A stretch of DNA of 64,000 nucleotides from Bagarius yarrelli (lineage: Eukaryota > Chordata > Actinopteri > Siluriformes > Sisoridae): positions 468,001 through 532,000 of the forward strand of contig VCAZ01000027.1 in NCBI GenBank assembly GCA_005784505.1, in the 5' to 3' direction. How positions within the stretch are numbered: the stretch's first letter is position 1; each line of letters starts with the position of its first letter. Positions 1-12,999 of the stretch are shown piece after piece. The notes below the pieces were generated by a model. That model searched no databases. It saw nothing but the letters and a program-made list of their open reading frames with translations, and had not been told where the DNA came from. The translations under genes and the position numbers were made by a program.

Positions 1-217
1 AAAAATGTGCTACATTAAAGTCTTACCCCTCCAACCACCTGTTAATTACCGGTTATAGATGTTCTAATATCAAAAATTCCCTTTTTCAATTTTTTGATTA
101 AATAATATTGATTTTAAAGAAATGTGAGAAAGTTCTTAAAGGTTGGGTGTATTATTTTATTTCATTTCTTCTGGACTTTTTTTTAACAGGTTAACAGTTG
201 TAATAAACACTATCAAC

Positions 218-880
218 TAGGACTGTGTGATTTAGGGAAAATATCTAATTGTAATTTGATCCTATTGTGACAGATATTGCAATTATGATTTGTGATTGCG
301 ATTTAGTCTTCTTAATAATGTGCAGCAGACACTAGATTCCTTAATTTCCTGTAGTCCAGCAGATGCAGTGTGCCTTTTTACCAAATAGTTAGCTTCTTGT
401 TGCTATTATGAAGTCAGTGCTGCCTAAATGCATTTTAGTTTAAAAACCGAAACAGAAAAGATATTATATTATTCCAGTGTTTATTATTACTATTTTTTGA
501 ATATCTAATAAACAAAATATATTTTTCTTTTTAGTACCAATAAAGCCTGTTCTGTAAACAATCAATAGCTCTGCATGAGCTAAAATAATCCCATATTACA
601 GACGTGCTGTTTTTTGGGTATTCGTTGAAGAAATTATCCCTCTGACTTGGAAGAATCCATAAATCCACTCTACCACGCATTTCTTTTAGTTTTTTTTATA
701 AGTGGGCGTTACGTGCACATAGCCAACACGCTGATTGGTCGCATGAAGCTGTGGGCACTCAATTGGCTAGTATCACTTTCACTCAAAGAGGGCAGTCATG
801 AATTTGTTCTGGGATTTGTTATATCACATTCACTTTGCAGCTATTTGCAGCGCTTATAATCACGATTGCGTTGCCTACTA
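218..880. mobile_element. Degenerate DNA-transposon (MITE-like) remnant
   Basis: It starts with TAGGACTGTGTGATTTAGGG, followed by repeated GATT/ATTGCGATT words. It closes near 860-880 with ATAATCACGATTGCG. This layout resembles the common fish repeats that begin with AGGGCTGCACGAT and end in TCG-rich inverted copies. The interior (GATTGGTCGCATGAAGC near 733) also looks repeat-derived. No clean target duplication was found, so the ends are approximate. Confidence 0.45.
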
Positions 881-999
881 ACAACCAACCATAGCCAGAA
901 TAAAACAACAACAAATATGTCAAATTCCAACAATAATGACATTAAATTAGTAAGCACACATTACAGAATTGATTCTCTATAAAGGTCAGCTTGTTGCTT

Positions 1000-1560
1000 G
1001 TTCACTAGTAGAGTGGACTATTGTAATGCACTCCTAAAGAGAAATTCCATTAAACAGCTGCAGCTCATACATAACCAGGATTCTGACTAGAACCAGGACA
1101 TCTGAACATATCACACCGGTCCTCAGGTCCTCACTCAAACCACTCAATGGCCTATACGACCTAAAAACATTTCAGATACGCTCACTGTATATAAACATAT
1201 ATATATCGGATCACTCGGATCATTAGAATCAAGTCAGTTCAAGGGGTCACTCAAAACAATGGAAATAGCCCGTAAGATCAGATCAGATGTGCTAAATCAG
1301 TAGCCATCTTTAAATCCAGACACAAAACACATCTATTTCGTTCTTCATTTACTGAATGAACACTGTGCTACATTCCAACTGGCTGTCATCATTTTATATT
1401 CTTAACCATTTTCATTCATTTTAAATCAATTCCTAAATCTTTATTTTTTTCTTATTTCTTTATTTTTTTACTGTTGTGTATTTTCTATGATCATTTTAAT
1501 TTCTTTGATGTAAAGCACTTTAAATAACCACTGTGTATGAAATGTGCTATGTATAACTTG
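1000..1560 (+). mobile_element. L2-like LINE 3' end (reverse-transcriptase tail), decayed
   Basis: Translation on the plus strand gives VDYCNALL at about 1013-1035, followed by degraded equivalents of the LQ.IHN.., HITPVL and FK.R.KT.LF motifs. These are the usual C-terminal motifs of fish L2-type LINE reverse transcriptase. Many stops and shifts are present. The stretch ends with GATGTAAAGCACTTTAAATA and a TGAAATGTGCTATGTATAA tail, a common 3' end of these elements. Confidence 0.72.
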
Positions 1561-1932
1561 CCGCTATATATAACTTGCCGTGCTTTGCCTATTTCCTGTT
1601 CGTGCTTTGAGTGTTGGGTAAAAATGCTAAAAGCTGTTAAGAATTCCCGTTTTAACTATTAGTTTCACTGATAATGAAAGTGATACACAGCTAATGATAC
1701 TTTATAGCAGTCAAGTGCTTTTGTGTTATATTTCTTATTATTCAATTTTTTTTTTATTTGTATAGCGCTTTTAACAATGGACATAAAAAGCAGTAACAAT
1801 GAAAGTGTAAATTTGTCCCTAATGAGCAAGACTGTGGCAATTATAATCTCATTGATATTAAGAAAATTACAAGCTTTAAACATATGTATAAACTATAAAC
1901 TTTGAACGTATGTAATGTACTTTGAGATATAT

Positions 1933-1934
<2 letters not shown>

Positions 1935-2007
<73 letters not shown>
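1935..2007. repeat. (AT)n followed by a 34-base poly-T
   Basis: About 20 AT units are directly followed by an uninterrupted T run (1974-2007). It is a simple repeat in intron 3. The reading frames across it are artefacts. Confidence 0.95.
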
Positions 2008-2841
2008 CATTCTTTTTATTACTGTTGCAAAAGCACAAGAATTGTTACAAAGAGCAGATTTGCATTAACTCCGCGTTGCAATTTGGAAGACACAGCCGCA
2101 CGTTTCTAGGTGTAACCTGTAATGTTGCGGCTCTTTTTTCAACCTGAGATATGGTGATCTACTGATAGCAGGGACCTGTGAGAAATTAAGGCTGAGGACA
2201 ATGTGATTACAGCAGGGTTCCCACTGGATTAATGTGCTGAAAATGCTGAGGAAATCACAGGCCTATAGGAATGTCCCCCTACCGGGTGCACACATGGTAT
2301 TTCACTCTGCTTCTCCGCAGCCTATGAAGCTGAAGCCTGGACAATGAATCCAGCAAAGCCCATGACCGCTCTTAGTGCAGGATCACAAAGCTGTGTCAAA
2401 GTGCACTGGGCCTTGTAACTTCACCTGCTGAACCCTAACCCAATGCAGATACGTGGCTTCCATATGTTCACCTTAATGAGAAAAACAAATAAGCCTTTTA
2501 GGCCTTTTAAATAAAAAAAAAAAACTTTTATATAGACATGTTTTCAGTCTCATACGTCTCGTAATTGTACAAAACACTACATTACCTAATACCGATGATA
2601 TTGACAAAAAAATTAATGATGACAACCCACGCATGGCAGACTGCAAACTTTGTTCCGCCAAAATATGGAGAGGCACAAAAATGAGCACTTCTGATTCAAC
2701 ATATAAAATGAAAACACTAAATTGAGAATGGGGAATTTTCTGTATTTTCCGGCGTAATGTAAGCACTCGGTAAATAACCCTGCAGCAAATCCTTGCAAGA
2801 CACGAGAAAATGTCAAAAGATACACTAACCTGAGATACATA

Positions 2842-2859
2842 CCCCCCCCCCCCCCCCCC
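2842..2859. repeat. Poly-C run (18 bases)
   Basis: This homopolymer of 18 C, followed by an A-rich stretch, is unusual for an AT-rich intron. On the minus strand it is a G18 run that could form a quadruplex. Its length may also be a sequencing or assembly artefact. Confidence 0.9.
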
Positions 2860-5228
2860 GAAAAAAACCCAGAAAAAAACAAACAAACAAAAAAAGTACC
2901 AGTACTTAAAAAAATCTGTTTTGTATTGGTGCATCCCAACTAATTATATATGTATAAAAACTATTATTTGGGCTTAATATAATTTTGTAAGAGAACCAAA
3001 AATAGAGCATGCGGAACATTAGTTACTCAGGGCATCAGATGACATAAAAGCAGGGTTGATGATGATGATGATAAATGCTGACAATTTATTACCATGGATC
3101 TTACTTAACAAAAATATTAGCTTTGGATAAACTCGCCTCTGCTCCACTGATGTATTTCTGGACCTCTTCTGGCATTCATTTATCCTGAATACCAGCTAAA
3201 AAGCAGTAATCATAATTACTGCAATTAAAATGATAAATAATAAAAGTGCAGATTCTTTGTACACCTGTAGACAATTTTCGGATGTTTCATACACTCCGGT
3301 GCAATAATTACCGTTGATCCGCACCGTGTAATTTTCATTTTCACATTGTTCTGTTTATAGTAATGTAACCATTGAATAGACTATCTAGTCCACCAAAAGA
3401 TACAGAAACACACAAATCTATGGCATATCTCTGAAAATAGCATGGAAACACATACAAACAAAACAATGAAACAGCCCTGTGAACTCTGTTTAGTTAATGC
3501 TGAACTGAAGTGATGTAGCTGAAGTGGGGAAATTTGGTTCTTTATTCAAAAAGAAAGTTGACATGACAATATTTTCTATCTGTTTTTTTCTCATCATTCC
3601 TTCAAAATTTCCCAAAAATTGTGGTAGGTTTCGAATTTGCATAGTAATGAGATGCAAATGTCGGTCCGCAAATGCATTCTATTTAAATGTAAATGAATAT
3701 ATTATTTTTTTCTGTTTTAGCCCGACAAGTTGCCATATCCTACCTTTACTCTTGATTGTAATCTTAATGTTATGGCGAGTAAATAAAATGTTTGATTATA
3801 TGTGCCTTTTTACCCTGTAACATGTCTGTGGGTGGACTGTTTATGTTTAATTGTTCCTAGTGTGTGGGAATAAGTGTGTGCTTGGTGGTGCCTGTGATGG
3901 GCTGATACTCCTATACAGTGTGTTTCCAACTGCAGCATCCTGTGTGTCCCAAATCCACTGAGATTACAAATCAGGTTTGACACTGTACTGCAGATAAACT
4001 AGTGAATCAACACACCTATATAAAGAAATTAAGCAAGACTTCACTGACATTATTTCAATACATTTAAGTTGTTTTATGGGCTGTTTTCAGCTAAGCAAAG
4101 GGTGCTGCTATTTTAAGCATGAATAAAGAGCTTCTAATGCATTTGGAAAACAAGTGTTTTTCTTTAGCATTCTAATGTCTAAGCATAGCAATTGATGTGA
4201 ACAGCAAAGTTCAACTGTGTAGCCATCGGCAAAGAACTTATATTCTGTTAGCGAGTGCTAACAAAAAGAAAACGGTGCTAACAGACAAATAATTACAGGT
4301 TGGGGGATTGTTATTTCCAATCACCATTTCTGCGCTGGGCTTAACACAGTTCTATTCTGACAATAAATACAAAAAGATACACCCTTGATGAGACCATTAT
4401 TATCTCATCATTTTCTGCAATGAGGCTCACTTATCTTTTTTAATCTGTTCATATGAGGTGCGCCTATGAAACACCTATAGATATAGATAATAAAAATAAA
4501 CAAAAATAGCAAAGAACTAAAAGGAGTTTCCGATTAGATCATTTACTGTATGTGTTTTATTCCCTTTCACAAATACCTTTATGCTAAATTTGTTTTGGAA
4601 AATATGTCCTCCACTCAATTTCACATGATGGGTATATTAATCTTAGTGGACTGTCCGCAGTGGCATTTGAAATCTCCACGGTCTCTTGCCCTGGCGGATG
4701 TGTTTAAAGACTTATCTCTCAAACAGGCTTCCTGAAAGGTCACTTCTCATCTCAAAGGCATCTCACAACCTTTAAAGGTCTCCTTTTTTGTCCCCTCTTT
4801 AAGTGGCAGTCATATCAAAGTGCTCCTGTTTCGAGATTCTCACCACAGCTAGATTACAAGTTCTGATCAGCTGGCTGTATTAAAGCAGAACGATGCCTTG
4901 GGGTCTGGGCTTCATATACCGCCTGATAGCATCAGCATAGAACAGCTTCCAGGAAAAAAAATCTTGCTGCTTCTGTCTCAATTCAAAGCTGCTGTCTGTC
5001 ATCACCTTAAGCCACAGAACGCTGGGTTTTCCGGGTAGTCATTGAAGCCGCTACGCATTGCTGCTCGGGAAGATTCACTGCTATGCTTGGCATTCAAGGT
5101 AGAGAGCCTGCTTAAAGGTTCGGTGCAGGTGCACAGGAGACTGAAGTGCTTTAATAAGCAGTGGGTGTGGAAATTGCAGCCTCTCTGAAGCGATGCAAGG
5201 TTTCAACCAGGCTGAAATGCACTACATT

Positions 5229-5362
5229 GTAAGGACATGATGTGGATCTGTCTGTCTCTCGCATACTCTCTGGCTCGCACGCTCAATCTCTCTCACACGC
5301 TCTGTCTTTCTCGCATGCTCAGTCTCTGTCTGTCTGTGTCTCTGTCTGTGTCTCTCGCTGCC
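5229..5362. repeat. CT-rich degenerate simple repeat
   Basis: Imperfect TCTC, TCTG and CTCGCA repeats. This is a weaker relative of the larger block at 5993-6429. Confidence 0.75.
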
Positions 5363-5992
5363 AACTTCCAATGGAGGATTTTACACTGTATTCTCTCTGT
5401 GAACCCTTTTATTTCTGTTTTAAACCCTGATGTTACACATGACTGTCCTTATTCTTCACAGAGAGAAACAGGTTTTCATGCTTTTATTTATTGCTCCAGG
5501 TTACTTCCATTGTTTGTGTTTTTTTCCCCAAACATTTGAAGGTCTTTTATTGTTGTTAATCTTCACTGTTGTATTTTTGGTTTTAATTATGTCAGGAAAC
5601 ACAGGTTCAGGTGCCAAATGATCAATTTTAGATTTGGTCAGGCAAAAATGACAATTTACCTGAGCCGAAAAAAAAACCCAGATTGCACAAAATACTGACT
5701 GTGAAGCCGTAGGAATTCTGAAAAGGCTGATTAAATCAAGAATTTTAATAAATTTTAATTTTTACAAAAGTATGAATGATTTGGATGTGTTTAAATGTGT
5801 GTGGTGTGTTGTGAGAATGCTTTGGGCTCTGTTGCAGATGGAAAACTTTACTTTGCAGCAGAGCTAAACTAATCATTACTTATGTTTGAACTAATTTATT
5901 GACATTTTTTAAAACATATTTATTTCTTTATTTAGTCACTGCTTTTTTTGACATGTGACTTGTGTAAATAAAGTTGTGTAAAAAGTCAAAAG

Positions 5993-6072
5993 TCTCTGTT
6001 TCTCTTTCTCTGTCTGGCTTTCTTTCTCTATCTGTCTCTCTCTCTCTCTCTCTGTCTGTATCTCTCTTTATC

Positions 6073-6135
<63 letters not shown>

Positions 6136-6146
6136 TTCTCTCTCTG

Positions 6147-6229
<83 letters not shown>

Positions 6230-6240
6230 GTATCTCTTTT

Positions 6241-6302
<62 letters not shown>

Positions 6303-6328
6303 TCTCCTCGCCTCTCTCTCCTCTCTCC

Positions 6329-6406
<78 letters not shown>

Positions 6407-6429
6407 AATCTCTCTCTCTCTCTCAGTCT
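5993..6429. repeat. Large (TC)n / (TCTG)n polypyrimidine block
   Basis: About 430 bases, almost purely pyrimidine apart from the G of the TCTG units. It includes a (TCTG)n core near 6074-6135 and long (TC)n runs on both sides. The overlapping open frames on both strands (Ser/Leu-rich on plus, Arg/Glu-rich on minus) are low-complexity artefacts. Confidence 0.97.
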
Positions 6430-8439
6430 CGGTTAAAAACAGAAAATCAAAAACACACCCTTAAACATGGCCCTGGTCTCCAAACGCATGCACTGGATTT
6501 CTAACAGAAATGTTTACACACACAATCTGCTGGCCAGCCCGAGAGGTTAAAAACTCTGTGGTTGCATTCAGATTAAATTTGGACTTATTAAAACATAAAG
6601 CCACAAAAATAAGTTTGAAATGTCACATTAAATTTCAAAGACATCATGATGTAATGTTCTGGTGGGCATGTTTTAGTTTGGTGCCAGTGTGCGGGTAATT
6701 TTACTGGTTAACAAAGGTTTGAGTTTGCACACTGTTATTTCATTGTTATTTCCATAGTCAAAAATTAGTACACCGCCCTGAGTTGGATGGAGCTAAGCGT
6801 AGGGTGTGTGTACTCAAAAGTCACAAAGGCATTGGAATTTTTTAATACATTCTGTCTTGACAAAGATTGCCTTTAAACACAGATGGAGGGATTAAATAGT
6901 AATTCTAATTAAAGTGCATCCCTAAAATTCCCCCATTATTAAAAAACAATTTTTATTGAGTCAATATTGATCAGTTTAATTCAGCATAAATAGCCGGCTT
7001 TACCCAAACATATCGAAACACAACAGACTTTATTAACTTATCTGTAAAAAAATTAAACATCTCGTCAGGTGTGGCCTGTGAAGAATATTTTACACCTGAG
7101 GCTATCGAGATCTCATATCTACACCACTTGTAATGTTGGCACCCTATACAAACTTGTGATATGTAGGCTAGTGGAGCATAGACTATGCAAAAATCCATTT
7201 ATTTACCTATTTCTTTTTTTTCTATGTGTGCTATGATCAAAAAAAGTAGCTATGGATGCATCAGCTATCAGGCATAGACAAAATCGTAGTTGCTATACTG
7301 AACATAAAACATCTTAAATCAGTTTTGCTGATGGCATGTGTGTATTTCTGCTTTAAAAACATCTTATTGAAGAGATGCAGGCATAAGATTCTGACTTCTC
7401 TTTTACGCCGACCGGCCTCTCTAACAGTTGCTAGTAAAAGTACTTAATCATGTGGACACTAGGAGCTGTCTTATGGGACTTGGCAAAGGGGCAGATAGAG
7501 AAAAAGTACACAGAGGGTACCCATGGGACACAGTCACCCAAGAGACACTGTGTACTCATTTACAGAAATAAATAAATACATGCAGGCCAATGCAGCCGTA
7601 GGTATTAACCTATTAAACTCAGTCTGGACACCAGTGTCCCACAAATTCCTTCGAGACATATTTTATAAAAAGAGATTCTTAAAAACTTAGTGTTATGCAT
7701 TGACAAAAAAACTGGAAGCAATTTTAAAATGATGGATGTACACTTTACATTGCATTCAATCAACCTCACCAAATGTGAACACATTTTTACCGTTTCAGAC
7801 TGTACATAATTAAAAACACACTTGCGATACCACAGGATACAGGTTAATAGTAATGAGGTGCAGATGTGTGTAACAACTCCACCGCTTGAGAAAGCAAACG
7901 CATAAAATTCAGAAATGCTTAAGGCTCAAAATTTGCCCAACAAAAACTTTACAGATATGATGACAATTTTTCCAAAACCATGCATGGCTTACAGGTTTAC
8001 TTCTTTTTTTACATGTACACGTGGCAGTAATATTAGTGGCAGTGTGTAATGAATTCGACTCATTTAAACACTTGAAATAATCAGCTAATTTGGCCATTAT
8101 TCATCTCACAGCACACTGTTTAGTAACAACTACCACTTTAACAAGCTAAACTGCTACCGACATGCTTCATGCTACTGAAGCTGGACACACCCTAAGAAAA
8201 ATCAGTCCCCAGTGCCTAGCGCAAAGCAAGAATCTCTCAGTACTATTTGCAAAAAGGAACATTGGAAATGTATTTTCAAGCAGGTTCTGAATAAGACTGA
8301 ATAAAACCTAGAATAATGCTTGCAGAGTTTATTCACTCAGTGGATCTCTCCAATCTTTGTTTTCATAAAAACTGAATACAGCTGTTTAAGTACAATGCAA
8401 TTTTTTTTTAAGAAAATTGAACTTAATTACATGCTACAA

Positions 8440-8600
8440 GGTGACATAGTGACACAGCATTGCAGTCTCGGAGCTCCAGGGTCCCTGGTTAGATTTTCAG
8501 GTTAGTGTCTGTGATGTTTCACACTAATCTGAAATTATATTAGCAGGTTGACTGGCTATCACATGTGTAAATAAATACATGTGTGTTCGTGCATTAATAC
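8440..8600 (+). mobile_element. Degenerate tRNA-derived SINE-like fragment
   Basis: GTGACATAGTGACACAGCA resembles a decayed A-box head, and CCCTGGTTAGATTTTCAGG resembles a decayed B box. The TGACTGGCTATCA and TGTGTAAATAAATACATGTG words further on match the body of common fish SINEs. It is heavily diverged, with uncertain boundaries. Confidence 0.42.
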
Positions 8601-10788
8601 ATTAATACAAAAACTTGAGGTAAATATGCCAAATAGATTTTTTGCACATTTAATTTTTCAATATAATGGAAAGACTGTTAGTTTGAAAAATATAATAATT
8701 ATTTAATCCAAAAAAATAATACAAATACCAAATATAATAAAAAAACATTTATAAACATTCAGATAAACTGATTACTACTGACAAGATGTTTGCAGTAACG
8801 TATTGCAGATAATGGTACCAAAATAATTCTTTTTAAAATGTTGGAACCTACTCATTGCATATTATAATTATACTCTCAATCAGACATAATAGTCCATTGT
8901 GACAAAATAGATTCCATAAACCAAATCTTATTGCACTGACTAAAACAGAACGCTAGAAAAAGCTCAGCACTGACTACAGAGTATAGTGGTCAAGGGTTAT
9001 AGCTTAGGCAGCATGTGTCCTGAAACATAGCCCAGGATATGCAGGCAGTACAAATAACTCAGTGGATGGTCTATGCGCAGACGACCTGACATACAAATAC
9101 CAGCTTGGACTTTTATTGTTTTAACGTTGCTGCACTCAGGAGGAGAGATGTCAAGCACAGGCCAACGATAGTATGAGAACTCAGAGAATGGAAATGTTTA
9201 GATTTGCAATTCATCTGCAGTTGTGTATTTGACAACCTTACTGAATGAAAGGTCACAGAAACAGCTTCACTGGCTAATTTACAGATGTTCATTCGCCATT
9301 TCCTCAAAGAGCAATGAAACACCATAACAGCTTAAGTGAATAGTTGATTAATGACATTTCTGTCAAAACTGAAATGCTATTAAAAAGGTACTGTGCAGTG
9401 CTAAAAGAGAGCGTTATTGTGTTTATCCTGGTGAATAGGCCACTTCCCTGTGCAGTGTGAGCACGAAGAAAATGGGTGGGAGGGGGGTAGCCTCGGCCTG
9501 AAGTATGCTTGAAACACTGGCTGTCAAAATGGCCTTGTCCTGCTGTCAGACTGACAGCACGCTCATCGATCACAGTCACACCCCCTCTAGCCCACATCCA
9601 TGCACCAACAGGGGTCATTCCAAATAAACAGTCGGCATCTGCAGCATGGGATTTACATTCCAGGGTCTTTGTTACAATTTTTAAATAAATAATCAACCAA
9701 CATGGATATAGAGCATTTTCTGAACTAAATGAGACCAACTGAGTCTGGAGATGCAGACGTCTTCCGGGCAAGAATAGATACTGCCTTATTGAGCATCTCG
9801 TGACAGTAAGACCCATGCAGAGACACACACTACACTCCTCTCACCCACTGTTAGATTCTCTTTTCTATAATGAATTCTTTTGGTTAGAATTTGTCAATGA
9901 AGTTTTCAATAAAAAATGCAGAGTTTGTGAACTCAAGCTGTTATTTAGACTTCTTTCCGCACAAGATTCCACCACAGTTAATCTCTGCACATAAACAACA
10001 TTACGACTGTATGAGTTTCTTTTATTTAATTAGTTTTTTTTAAAATTATTTTTACACAGTGCTCTGATGAGTTTTTTTAGAAGCAAAATACAGCTCATTG
10101 CTTTTATTGGAAAGTGCCTAGAATATGTAATGCATTAGTGCAAAACATTTTTCACTGCAACACTTGGTGTTATAACCGCTCAACAGATTTGACTTAAATA
10201 AATAATTTCTCTCATATTTTTTTCAGTGGCTTGCTGCTGTCTATCGAAATTGGTTTTTGAACGGGATTAAAGAATTATTCTTGCCTTGACCATTTTTGAT
10301 TTCTACCCCTCATAGTTGTTACATGCATAAGCCCATCCTGAAACAATCTTGCTTCAATTTGCCCATGGAAAATGTCAAACATTTATCTTTATGGTGGAAA
10401 ATGCTGGAGGGTCAGTGGAAAAGCAGTTAGAAAAATAGTCCAGGAGTGAGTGTCACCTAACTTCAAATTGATAGAAAAACCAAATGCAGTGAGTCAGAGG
10501 TACAATAATAGCTTCCATCTGGGACCTGACCTGAGCTTATGAAGGATAATTCCAGCATAATAGGCCAAAAGCAAACCTAGCAATGACTGCACTGTGAAGA
10601 ACAAAGCTGAGTGATGTTCGAGTCGGTTGTTTGTCCTGAGAAGGTGTCAAACTATTACCAGGCTGAAGAAAGGCAGAAAAAATGTCTTAAATCCAAGGTC
10701 ACAAGTCAAAGCTTGATTATTTAGCGTCTATTTACTGGGGCAGAAAGAGCTTAATGAGACACTGTTACTGTGTGAGGTAAGTAAAACT

Positions 10789-11748
10789 CAGTGGCAGGTG
10801 GTGCATTTGGTACCTGGGCCTTCAGTGGGGATTTACCCAACTGATACACCCCCTAATATCACCACTATCATGTTGCAATCATATAGAAACCATCAATACT
10901 ATACAAAAAAGCAACATAACACAGTGTGTCATTATAGAGGGAGAGACATTTCACATATTGAGGGTGAACATTTATTAAAGCAAGAAACCCAGTTCTTCAA
11001 GACTCCAAACCTCTATAACACAACCGCAACTGTACCACATACATCATCTGGAGCAGTCCAGAATCAATATTTATCTTAATATTAATATAACATCACAAAA
11101 CATAATAAATTAAATAAACATTACCAGTCGTCTGGAAGTGGCAAACAAACTCTTTCCGGGGCTGAGACAAGCTAGTTATCTTCTGGTTTTCCGGAAAAGT
11201 CCAACTTTAAAATGTATTTTTAGGTATGCCTGAGAACAAATCAATTTCTCCACCACCGTCAGCCATTGTGGGCGTCAAAATTCTAATTTAACTGTACAGA
11301 TGTGTTTTGCTAGTTTGTGTTAGGCTGTAACAAGTTTATTTTTATTAATCAATCAGAGACGGAAAAATGCTGACGTCATCATGGGCCAGATAGCAGGCGT
11401 TGAAAAAAAAAAATAAAAAAAGTCGCATTTAAAAAAAAACTGCTTATATATTTATATATATATAAAAATAATAATACAAGTTATATGGGCAACACTACTG
11501 ATTCTGAAGACTCTGGGCAGATGAGATTAAGATGGCAGCACATAGAAACTGAAATCTGATTGGATAAATAATCTAACATCCACATACCTGTACTGGAAGC
11601 AGCGCAGCAAGAGAAACGCTATGAAATGAAGAAAATAGACTGTTGGGAATAAATTAATACAATTTCATGAAACAAATATTAGAATTTAAATTGTAAATGT
11701 AGGTCAGCTGATATTGTTCTGCTTACTACCACTGACTGCAAATCCCTG
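10789..11748 (+). mobile_element. Non-autonomous hAT-like transposon, copy A (long form)
   Basis: It begins CAGTGGCAGGTGGTGCA and ends with TGACTGCAAATCCCTG. The flanks are GTAAAACT on the left and GTAAACTA on the right, an imperfect 8-bp duplication. The left 270 bases match 62598-62760. The right 260 bases match the reverse complement of 54397-54640, including ACTACTGATTCTGAAG, AATCTGATTG and GGGAATAAATTAATACAAT. The interior has no transposase motif. A TGACGTCA palindrome lies at 11371-11378. Confidence 0.72.
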
Positions 11749-12999
11749 GTAAACTACTCCCCTGCTCCCCACAGCACACAAAACCTTCTCCTGCCTGACT
11801 CCAGCTAATTGCCTACCAACTCTATACTCGAGGGGCACGCGTGACTAAATCAACTCTGTGTTCATCTAGCAAAAACAGCTAATAAACTGACACAGCATTC
11901 CTAATAGGCTAGCTCAGCAAACAAACCCAAAAAAGGAACACTTACACCTAGAACAACTCCTTGTTTTCGAGCTGTTTAGCAGCAGGTCAGTAAATTGTTA
12001 GTATCTAAGCTATAAAATGCCCACCGCTTATTCCAACAGGACAGGGGATCAATACTTTAATACAGAGAGCTGTTGTTCAAAATTTTATACACCATAAACA
12101 AATTGCACTTTTATTACTTGGCTAACAATCTATGAATTCCAATTGTGGTCTTTTACAGTTTTCATGGCTCAGTCATATTTTAATATTCTACGATAATTCA
12201 CTGTAAGTGTGAAAGTATGTGTCATAAAAACCAGTGAAGTATGAATGAAAAAACAAACCAGCCAGTGATGCCAAACTCAAACCCCAATGTTTGACAGTTA
12301 AATGTGTTTTTACAGTTTCCAGTTGAATGCACACTCAAACACAGCTTTCTGTGTAATCATTCAAAATGGTATGTAAATCAAAAGCATCAAAGGAAGTTTA
12401 AAAACTGCAGCGTATTTCTAGCCATATTGGATACATGGTATATCCGTTAACAAGGAAGTGACAGTAAGCAGTGCATTTCCTAATACGCCAGGTGAATATT
12501 TGTTCCTCAAGTCTCTTTCAGATCTGAGCAAAAGCAGATCTAGTCAAAAACCTTATTTGGTCAACTCATTATAGTAAATGGCCCCAGCAGAGCCTTTAAT
12601 ATGAATGAAACCTAAAATCACTACGACCCCGAAAAAAAAAAACCCCAACAGTTCACACTCTGTTTTTCATTCCATGTGGGAACACTTTAGCCATTTCGTA
12701 GATCTGCTATTGTTTGGGAGCTATGATTTGGACCATCAGCAGTGGGGTGACATGAAGCAATGTCTTGACATTGTACATGAGCTCTACAAGTTTGTTTGAG
12801 GGGGAAACACAGGGGAAAGCATTTAGAGAAAGGGTGGAGAGTGATGGAAAACATGTGGCATAAGAATGACGCCTAAGCATGCAGAAGAGGTCTTTGATCC
12901 TCCAGCTAGGACCGTCATCCACCAAGTCTGAACATTACCACCCTGACCATCTCACAGAGCATCAGCAGCAATCCAGGAATTAATCAAGCAAACATTCTG

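Noticed and set aside
5928..6408. Open frames of 134 and 144 codons on opposite strands
   Set aside because: They are pure translations of the TC/TCTG simple repeat (Ser/Leu on one strand, Arg/Glu on the other).
9541..9559. Perfect 19-base palindrome TGCTGTCAGACTGACAGCA as a possible RNA hairpin
   Set aside because: The arms are only 9 bases with a 1-base loop, and the flanks do not extend the pairing, so it is not a microRNA-like precursor.
9304..9828. 174-codon open frame on the minus strand
   Set aside because: No recognisable domain, no splice-compatible context with EPHA3, and ordinary composition. It sits in intron 3. It is the longest unexplained frame but looks like chance.
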